Source: QQWI01 sp964522015
GTDB lineage: Bacteria; Bacillota; Clostridia; Peptostreptococcales; Acidaminobacteraceae
Length of the DNA stretch: 40,184 nt
Reading direction: 5' to 3'
Assembly: GCA_964522015.1 (NCBI GenBank)
Contig: CAZFST010000034.1
Span: 1 to 40,184, forward strand
The notes beneath the pieces are model-generated. The model had not been told where the DNA came from. It saw nothing but the letters and a program-made list of their open reading frames with translations, and made no database searches. Positions 16,614-23,333 of the stretch are shown here, in pieces (position 1 is the stretch's first letter; each line of letters starts with the position of its first letter). A program made the position numbers and the translations under genes.

Positions 16614-17069
16614 ATGACAAATCGAAATTGGTTGATTAGATTGGTTTTAGTATTGATGATTATAGTCATTTCGATTGTCGTTTTTCAAATGAAAAAAGAT
16701 AATGAAACTGAAAGAGCAGATGATTTAACAGTACTCATTTCAAGGTTGAAAAACTCAAATTCTGATGGCTTTGAAAGGATACAAATTCGTAATGAGTTTA
16801 GTACCCCTGAAATTGTAACAGCAACGCCGGAGCAGCTTAATTCAATCCTTCAATTTTTCAAAAATAACGACTTCAAAATCGAAGAATATAACAAACCAAG
16901 GACGAAATCCAATCCCTCGGAGTTTGAACTTTGGCTCACATTTAAAGGTTATAATGGAGAAGAATCTTTGTACTTTTATCGCGACAGCCTTATATTCAAA
17001 AATTATCGGGCAACTATAGTGGATCGTCAAAAGTTAATTGATTTTATAGAAACTATTACTAACCAATAA
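16614..17069 (+). CDS. Membrane-anchored small protein of unknown function
   Basis: A 151-residue protein, not recognised. An N-terminal uncleaved helix (LIRLVLVLMIIVISIVVF, about 8-25) is followed by a mixed alpha/beta domain outside the cell, with TPEQLNSILQFFKNNDFKIE and SEFELWLTFKGYNGEESLYF. It has no cysteine lipobox and no catalytic motif. GAGGTG precedes its ATG and only 17 bases separate it from the secreted protein gene, so they form one transcript with the pro-peptide. A partner, receptor or immunity role for the secreted protein is possible, but rests on position only. Confidence 0.65.
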   Translation: MTNRNWLIRLVLVLMIIVISIVVFQMKKDNETERADDLTVLISRLKNSNSDGFERIQIRNEFSTPEIVTATPEQLNSILQFFKNNDFKIEEYNKPRTKSNPSEFELWLTFKGYNGEESLYFYRDSLIFKNYRATIVDRQKLIDFIETITNQ

Positions 17070-17081
17070 TTGTAGTTATGT

Positions 17082-17101
17082 GAGATAGGGGGACGTGCAC
17101 C
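17082..17101. repeat. Half copy of the 64-bp palindromic element
   Basis: GAGATAGGGGGACGTGCACC matches the left arm of the family, but the right arm is missing. It lies just after the 151-residue protein gene and before the bidirectional terminator. It is the last member of the family seen in the window. Confidence 0.75.
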
Positions 17102-17118
17102 TGTCCCAAAGTCCTCTT

Positions 17119-17166
17119 AAACACAAAAAATCACCCTCGCTTATGAGGGTGATTTTTTGTGTTTTT
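17119..17166. terminator. Bidirectional intrinsic terminator
   Basis: A perfect 20-bp stem, 17119-17138 with 17145-17164, around the loop GCTTAT, with A-run and T-run on the two flanks of the GC-rich part. It serves the plus-strand secretion cassette and the minus-strand operon that ends at 17168. Confidence 0.92.
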
Positions 17167-17167
17167 A

Positions 17168-18433
17168 TTACTCTCCAACCATACCACCCCACTCGACAAC
17201 AGAATAACCACTGTGATCGATGGGAATAATAGTTTCAGGTACTTGTACTGGCACTTCTCCAGCCCCTTCATTTCCAGCGGGCACAAAATAGAACCAAACC
17301 CTGTAGATCTTATCGGGAGACGGTTCTACCCTAACAGGCATCAAGAGGTCAACAATAGCATTGTCCTGAGGATAGGCGATAAAGTCTTCAGATCCAGTGA
17401 GCATAGGCACCCAAAAGGCCAGGAAGTCAGCTTTTTCTTTTGCGTTAAACTGGTAGGGTACTAACATTTGCTCTAGGTCTGCTGCTAAATTAGACTGGCT
17501 AATTTTCCAGCCCCGAGCCACTTGAAAGTCAACGTGTGGCACGATGGCTTCGTAAAAGAGAAAATCATTGGTGCCGTTCAAGGAGCCATCCACAACCTCT
17601 GCAGTCCAACCGGGACCCTCCTCGTATGTTGGAATGGATGCGGTAATCCATGCACTAGGATAAATATGAATTTTGGCTGTGCTGTCGGATTCACTGTAGA
17701 CATAGATATTTGGCTTGTAAACGGGAATTCCCGTATTGGGATCAGGGATTTCGTTATCGGAGTGGTCATAGGGGTCAAAACCCAGCATGTCTTTAACCAC
17801 TTCTCTGTTTTCTCTAAAACCAGGGGTTTCAAAGGGGGCAAACCCAATCCCTTTTCGATTTCCTGATAGGATATTTTCAATGATTCTTGCGGATTCTGTG
17901 TTCACAATACCTCGGGTAATAGCGACTCCAGCTGCCACAATGGCAAACCCTGTCCCAGTGACCACAGCAGCTGTTCCGGTTACAGGAGCTGTGGCACCAA
18001 TGGTGACCACGGTGCCAATGGCTGCCGCCCATCCCATGCCCACACCAATCAAGGCCAATCCTTTATCAGTCATTTTACCAATGTAAGTGGTGTGCTTTGA
18101 ATTGTCTGTAACCAGGGTATAGGTGTCTCGCACCGTATCGATGGTGCCAATGGTGAAGCCACCCCATTTAATGATTTTACTGACCGTACCAAGTTTGGTG
18201 TAAAAACCACTTTCGGGGACTGCTTTGATCCCTTCTTCAGCAATTTCAATACCCTTATCGCCAATGAGTCCAGACCCAATCCCCACGGTATTGTCAAAGA
18301 TAGCACCACCGGTTTCATCGCTAATACCCACGGTTTCTGCAGGAATACCCGCTAAAATAGTCTGTTGAATCAGCAGGGTTATGATGATGACAAAAGTCAC
18401 TGACAGAGATAAGAAGGAGCGTTTTTTTGTCAT
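17168..18433 (-). CDS. Exported protein with Gly/Ala hydrophobic core and KPNIYVY domain
   Basis: A 421-residue protein that I do not recognise by name. The signal sequence is at about 8-28 (SVTFVIIITLLIQQTILA). Residues about 30-120 contain several GIG/GIK patterns, and about 128-175 form a long Gly/Ala/Thr-rich hydrophobic stretch that could insert in the membrane. The C-terminal 180 residues start with GIPVYKPNIYVYSESDSTAK and resemble the beta-rich KPxIYLYP segment seen at the C-terminus of many exported Clostridia proteins (from memory). It ends with YSVVEWGGMVGE. Its ATG overlaps the stop of the TPR gene upstream (ATGA), so it is the last gene of a four-gene operon. Confidence 0.65.
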   Translation of the reverse strand: MTKKRSFLSLSVTFVIIITLLIQQTILAGIPAETVGISDETGGAIFDNTVGIGSGLIGDKGIEIAEEGIKAVPESGFYTKLGTVSKIIKWGGFTIGTIDTVRDTYTLVTDNSKHTTYIGKMTDKGLALIGVGMGWAAAIGTVVTIGATAPVTGTAAVVTGTGFAIVAAGVAITRGIVNTESARIIENILSGNRKGIGFAPFETPGFRENREVVKDMLGFDPYDHSDNEIPDPNTGIPVYKPNIYVYSESDSTAKIHIYPSAWITASIPTYEEGPGWTAEVVDGSLNGTNDFLFYEAIVPHVDFQVARGWKISQSNLAADLEQMLVPYQFNAKEKADFLAFWVPMLTGSEDFIAYPQDNAIVDLLMPVRVEPSPDKIYRVWFYFVPAGNEGAGEVPVQVPETIIPIDHSGYSVVEWGGMVGE

Positions 18434-19263
18434 GGTTTGACACCTCCCCGTGCTGTTTCAAGTTCTACTAAAAGTCCTTGAAGTGAATCCGTAAGTGCCT
18501 TAGAAGGCTTCAAATCCAGTGCCAGTTGATAGGCAGTTTCAGAAGCATTGTAGTTCATCAGTTCAAAGTGGGCCCTGCCAAGATGCAATAAAATATCCGG
18601 TGAGGAAGGATTTAAAAAATGGGCATGGTTCAAATAGTAGATAGACTTCTGCAATTCCCGCAGCCTAAAACTCATGGTACCGGCATAGACAGCAGCTGAA
18701 GTCATACTGGGGTTCAGCTTTAGGGCTTTTTCAAAGTTGATTTGTGCATTTTTAAAATCATTCATTTGATAGTACATCATCCCATAATTGAACCAAAGAT
18801 TTTCGTCAAATTGCAAAGCGCCGCTGGCCAGGTCCAGGTGTTGCTTGACCAGGTCGGGTTTCCGTTCTTTTAAGTAAATAACAGCTAAGTTGAGATTGAC
18901 CATCCCGTTGGCCGGATCCTTCTGGTTGAGGGCCAGAAGGACTTTTTTAGCCCCTTTATAGTCGGCCCGTTCAATCATTTTAGCACTGGCATTTATTTTT
19001 GAAGACACTGTAAATTGGTTATCTGGAGCCATGGCTTTTGAGGCAATCACAAGTAAAATGGCAAAGGCAATAAAAGCCACCACATTAGCATTGACCCTAA
19101 CTTTCCCTACATTCACAGACAGATGGGTTATTTTAAGTAGATAAGAGGCGATGCCAACCATGATCGGCAGGCCAATATAGACCATATTTAAAGGCGTAAA
19201 CCCAAACATAACCCCGTTAATCAAGGCCCCAATCAACATGACGAGACTAAAGAGAATCCCCAT
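18430..19263 (-). CDS. Membrane-anchored TPR protein
   Basis: A 277-residue protein. About three or four hydrophobic segments occupy residues 1-90 (GILFSLVMLIGALINGVMF, LPIMVGIASYLLKI, NVVAFIAFAILLVIAS), followed by at least four TPR units from about 105 to 265: GMVNLNLAVIYLKERKPDLV, LWFNYGMMYYQMNDFKNAQI, AVYAGTMSFRLRELQKSIYY and ILLHLGRAHFELMNYNASET. TPR arrays are protein-binding scaffolds, so a partner is likely to be among the other products of this operon. It starts at the very base where the 871-residue gene stops and overlaps the next gene by four bases, so translation is coupled on both sides. Confidence 0.8.
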   Translation of the reverse strand: MGILFSLVMLIGALINGVMFGFTPLNMVYIGLPIMVGIASYLLKITHLSVNVGKVRVNANVVAFIAFAILLVIASKAMAPDNQFTVSSKINASAKMIERADYKGAKKVLLALNQKDPANGMVNLNLAVIYLKERKPDLVKQHLDLASGALQFDENLWFNYGMMYYQMNDFKNAQINFEKALKLNPSMTSAAVYAGTMSFRLRELQKSIYYLNHAHFLNPSSPDILLHLGRAHFELMNYNASETAYQLALDLKPSKALTDSLQGLLVELETARGGVKP

Positions 19264-21878
19264 TATTTGGCCTCCTTTACATCGAACTGCATCAGTGAAT
19301 TCACCTGCATAATCGCGTGAACACTCATACCATAAGGGTCCACCCGGTGGTCTTCGTAAGGCATTAAGTCCACCACTTTTCTAAAGGCCCGCAGGGCTTC
19401 TAAATTCTTGCCCCATTTTAAATAGCAATGGCCCAATGCGAAATAGCCTTCCACATGTTGGGGTAAAAACTTCAGAGACTCTTGATAGTAGGAAGCCGCC
19501 AATGAAAAATCAGTTCCCCCGGTCCTAACCGTACTTTCATAATGATTAACCCCCATCATATAGTAGAGGTAGCCCAGATCCTTTCTAACCTTAAAAATCT
19601 TCTCGATATGGCCGTTGGAAGCTTCTGAATCCTTGTCTTTCCAACCCTTGATAGCCCCCAAATATTCAAATAACAGCTCGTTGTCCTTAACAGCTCCCAC
19701 CAGAGTCTCGGATTCTACCCCAGGAAAAACCTTATAAAAAATGATGCAATAATTGTATAAATTCTTATCAAGCATTCTAGAGGCCTTTGCATCAGCCCCC
19801 GCCGCTTTCACAAACAAATCCATCCCCTTAAGAGAAGCAGGCCCATCTTTTTTTATCAAATGAGAAACAGCGCTTAAGTACTGGGCTTCTAAATTATTTT
19901 TTTCCTTACTCAGAATTTTGCCCAAAACCGTCAGTGCATCATCAGGTTTATTAGATTGATTGAGTACATAGGCGTATTGCAAGCCAAGTTCAATGTTGTC
20001 CGGGTATGCCAGAGTGGATTCCATCAAGAGTTGCTCCGCTGCCACCATGGCATCGGCGCCGAGATACATCAGGGCCACGAAGAGTTTGCGCTCTGCTTCG
20101 TTGTCACCTGTGCTGCTACCTTTATTGCCATCCTTTGTGCTAGAACCGGCTTCTGCGCTGAATTTATCAAAAAGTCCAGCGTAGTTGACAACCGTGGCAT
20201 AATTCCCTTGTTCAACTCTGTAATCATTGGCAACACGGGCAATTTGGTAATTGATTTGCAGATCTTTTGGATAGAGCACTTGCAGTGCCAGGAGTTCGGT
20301 TAAAGCCCCTCCAGCATCGTTGTACTTCACTTTTTCTAAAGCCTTATAAATCAATTTTGGACCTAAAATAGCTTCTTGTTCTTCAATAATGGCAATTAAA
20401 TCATCAATCTTATTGGTTTTATAATTTGACATAACAGCCAGAGGATTTGTATAGGTCTCCGTATTTTCTAAGAGCTGCAAAGTATTTAGGATATCCTTGG
20501 GTTGCTTTTTTTGCCGGTAGCTTTCTAGTAAGCCAAAGTAGGATGAAACAACCCCGTTTTTACCCATGACGGCCTGCTTATAGGCTGCTATGGCCCCATC
20601 GGGATTGGCACTTTTAAGAAGCAAAGTGCCCCGGAAGTAAGGCGTATAAGGATTGTTGAGACTTATTGCACTGGCCCTAGTCAAGTTTTCTTCAGACTTC
20701 ACCTGAAAATCCGGATTTTTTTCAATCAGAAATTTTAGGCCATATAGATAGCCTTTTAAGGACAATAATTTGGAATAGGCCATATCGTACTCGTAGATAG
20801 CCCCCTGGGTCAACCCCATTGCGAGGACAGCATCCCCTTTATTATGATGGAGGGCTACTTCAGAAAGGATGCCATCGGTGGCATCTTTTCCAACGGGAAC
20901 TAAAAGTAGGGACAGCCCTACACAGGCCACCACTAAAATCCCTGTAAAGATTGGGATTTTGCCACCTTGAGTCTGGGAACCTAAGTCCTGAATAGGTCCT
21001 TCTATTTTCAACAAGAGTTTTCTTGAGAGGACGATCAAGGCCCAAAAGAGCATGGCATTGATGACTGAGCCCACAGTATAAAACACAAAGTTACGGTAGA
21101 ATCCTGGTTGGAGAATGCTTTCCAGTAGTTGGAGAGACAAATTTTGAATAAAGTTGACTAGATAGAGTAAAAGACCAGCCAGTAAGCTATAGAAAAGTAC
21201 TTTGAAAATATGTCTTACCATCCCTTTGATAATCATCCAATATGCTTTACCCATGTGGTTAATGGAAAGCGCGTATTGAATGGCGGCAATCAGTAGGGTA
21301 ACCCCTGAATACAAGAAAAACAAAAGGAGGACAATAGATAAAGCTAGTAAAGACATAAATAAGATGGACTGACCGCTAAATTCAAGGAGGGCAGGCATAA
21401 ACTGAAGGGTGTATTTATAACCTAGGGAGAAAATTAGGGTCACTAAAAAGAGTAACATCACACCAATACTTGAAGAAATCAAGATTTGTAGGGGGTTAGA
21501 TTTAGATGGCGCTCCCTGACTTTTATCCGTTTTCTTTAAGAACAAAGAAATCATCAGCACAAAAATACCGAATCCTATTATGGGAAACAGAGCTGATAGT
21601 AATGGATTGACTGGCTTTTGGAGGGTATGTAAGAGCAGGGTGTTTGGTATAAATGAGAAGGTAAGGGCAAACGCAGCTAAAAACAGGTACTCAAAGCCAC
21701 TGCCAGGTGCCTTTGGTTTGTTGTCAGAGGCGCTAGGCGAAGGCTGCTCAGTATCTTCAGGAATTGTTTGAGAAATATCAATAAATCGGGCAGAAGATTT
21801 CTCTTCAGCAGTTATAGTCTCCACTACTGAGTTTGGTTCAGCTCCATTTTGTTTAGATTTTTTTGATTTCTTGAACAT
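19263..21878 (-). CDS. Large polytopic membrane protein with C-terminal TPR array
   Basis: An 871-residue protein. A charged, low-complexity N-terminus (about 1-65, KKSKKSKQNG then Pro/Ser-rich) is followed by about seven to nine hydrophobic segments to about residue 330 (for example YLFLAAFALTFSFIPNTLLL, ILFMSLLALSIVLLLFFLYS, ILVVACVGLSLLLVPVG). From about 340 to the end there are many TPR-like pairs (PYTPYFRGTLLLKSANPDGAI, YYQESLKFLPQHVEGYFALG). It looks like a membrane scaffold. Its start codon lies inside the last 26 bases of the sensor-kinase gene, with GGGGG at six bases. No enzyme motif is visible. The operon links it to signalling, but the function is unknown. Confidence 0.75.
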   Translation of the reverse strand: MFKKSKKSKQNGAEPNSVVETITAEEKSSARFIDISQTIPEDTEQPSPSASDNKPKAPGSGFEYLFLAAFALTFSFIPNTLLLHTLQKPVNPLLSALFPIIGFGIFVLMISLFLKKTDKSQGAPSKSNPLQILISSSIGVMLLFLVTLIFSLGYKYTLQFMPALLEFSGQSILFMSLLALSIVLLLFFLYSGVTLLIAAIQYALSINHMGKAYWMIIKGMVRHIFKVLFYSLLAGLLLYLVNFIQNLSLQLLESILQPGFYRNFVFYTVGSVINAMLFWALIVLSRKLLLKIEGPIQDLGSQTQGGKIPIFTGILVVACVGLSLLLVPVGKDATDGILSEVALHHNKGDAVLAMGLTQGAIYEYDMAYSKLLSLKGYLYGLKFLIEKNPDFQVKSEENLTRASAISLNNPYTPYFRGTLLLKSANPDGAIAAYKQAVMGKNGVVSSYFGLLESYRQKKQPKDILNTLQLLENTETYTNPLAVMSNYKTNKIDDLIAIIEEQEAILGPKLIYKALEKVKYNDAGGALTELLALQVLYPKDLQINYQIARVANDYRVEQGNYATVVNYAGLFDKFSAEAGSSTKDGNKGSSTGDNEAERKLFVALMYLGADAMVAAEQLLMESTLAYPDNIELGLQYAYVLNQSNKPDDALTVLGKILSKEKNNLEAQYLSAVSHLIKKDGPASLKGMDLFVKAAGADAKASRMLDKNLYNYCIIFYKVFPGVESETLVGAVKDNELLFEYLGAIKGWKDKDSEASNGHIEKIFKVRKDLGYLYYMMGVNHYESTVRTGGTDFSLAASYYQESLKFLPQHVEGYFALGHCYLKWGKNLEALRAFRKVVDLMPYEDHRVDPYGMSVHAIMQVNSLMQFDVKEAK

Positions 21879-23100
21879 GTTGATCCCCCTTTGATCTATT
21901 TAGGTTATCACTAGAAAATTTTACTGTAACGCATGTTCCTTCTCCGACCCGACTGGTGATAGTTAGGGAACCGTTCATTTTTTCAACCAGATGCCTTGTT
22001 AGAGATAAACCAAATCCAGTGCCTTTTTCTCCTGCGGTTCCAACTTCACTGGACCCTAGTTTAGGGTTGAAGAGTTGAGCAAATTTTGTTTCGGAGATAC
22101 CCACGCCGGTATCGATAATTTTTAGGATGATAAATCCTGGTTCGGTGGTACTGGAAATCGCGATGGTGCCACCTGAATTGGTAAATTTAAGGGCGTTTGA
22201 CAGGACGTTTCTCAATATTGTAGCAAGGAGGTTGCGGTCGCCGCTGAATTGGATATTCTCTTTAGTGTGAAAGTTGATGGTGATGTTTTTCTCTTTTGCC
22301 AGGGTTCTGTAGAGTGGTAAAACCTCTTCAATCACGGGGTTAACCGTGACGGGTTCCCCATGATAAGTAAGATCTCCCATTGAACACTTTGACCATAGAA
22401 GAAGGTCGCCTAGTAGCTCTAAACTGCCATTTACTTTATCTGTTAGTTGACTAAAAATACCTTTTTGCAGTAGGTATTCAAAATTGGTGGCATCTTCAGT
22501 GATTAGGTTTAGGCTGCCTAACAAACTGGCAAGGGGTGACCGTAAATCGTGGCTTATAATTGAAAGAATCTGATCTTTATATTTAAGCAAATCATTTTGT
22601 TCCTTGAGTTGTTGATTTTGGCGCTCGGAGAGTTTGAACATTTGTTCAATGGCATGACTTTTTGATTCAATTAAAGTGAGGTCCCGAAAGGAACGGAGGG
22701 CTTGGTATAAGGAGATGACCAGTTGTTGGTGGGTCAAATCTGTTTTAAGTTTGTAGTCGTTGATATCATAATCCATGACGATGGACTTTTCGGGGGCATC
22801 CCCCGGATTGCCAGTTCTAAGAATAATGCGCATTTTACGATTGTCCAGGGGGCCACGTAAGTACTTGACCAGATCTAGGCCGCTGGTTTTTGTATCCATC
22901 ACCACATCTTGAAAAACCACTGCAGCATCTGGATGATCCGTGAAAAGAGTCTTTGTTTGTGCTTCGTCGTAGGCGTGAAAAAACACGAGGCCGTGACCTT
23001 CAAACAGAAGATTCTTTAGAATCATCTTGGTAATAGCGTGAATGTCTTTATCGTCATCAGAAATAATAATTTTATAGGGTTCTGGTTGGTAACTGGACAT
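21853..23100 (-). CDS. Receiver-histidine kinase (REC-HisKA-HATPase)
   Basis: A soluble 415-residue signalling protein. The N-terminal receiver (about 9-130) has SDDDKD acidic residues and Asp65 in VVFQDVVMD; its RIILRTGNPGDAPEKS and YDINDYKLKT stretches are those of receivers usually joined to DUF3369. A coiled coil (150-175) leads to the kinase core with His184 (ISHDLRSPLASLLG), NVLSNALKFTNSGG, DTGVGIS and the G box GEKGTGFGLSLTRHL. I start it at 23100 because GGAGG lies five bases before that ATG; an in-frame ATG at 23163 lacks one. It heads the minus-strand operon and overlaps the 871-residue TPR membrane gene by 26 bases. No output regulator is encoded nearby. Confidence 0.9.
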   Translation of the reverse strand: MSSYQPEPYKIIISDDDKDIHAITKMILKNLLFEGHGLVFFHAYDEAQTKTLFTDHPDAAVVFQDVVMDTKTSGLDLVKYLRGPLDNRKMRIILRTGNPGDAPEKSIVMDYDINDYKLKTDLTHQQLVISLYQALRSFRDLTLIESKSHAIEQMFKLSERQNQQLKEQNDLLKYKDQILSIISHDLRSPLASLLGSLNLITEDATNFEYLLQKGIFSQLTDKVNGSLELLGDLLLWSKCSMGDLTYHGEPVTVNPVIEEVLPLYRTLAKEKNITINFHTKENIQFSGDRNLLATILRNVLSNALKFTNSGGTIAISSTTEPGFIILKIIDTGVGISETKFAQLFNPKLGSSEVGTAGEKGTGFGLSLTRHLVEKMNGSLTITSRVGEGTCVTVKFSSDNLNRSKGDQHVQEIKKI

Positions 23101-23333
23101 AAAAACCTCCAATATAAGTTGATATGCATGACTCTTATACCCAATTATAAAGGTTGCTAACATTGATGGTGCAGGATTGTGCTATTTTGATGCTCGAAAG
23201 AACAATTAAAGGTATATGGGTTTGTAAGATCAAACTTTGGGTAAAACCATATTATGATTTAATGAAGAGATTTAGTTGCGATTGAAAGTATAGACAAAAG
23301 CAAGGTCAAGAGACACCAATGGGAGGAATTTTG

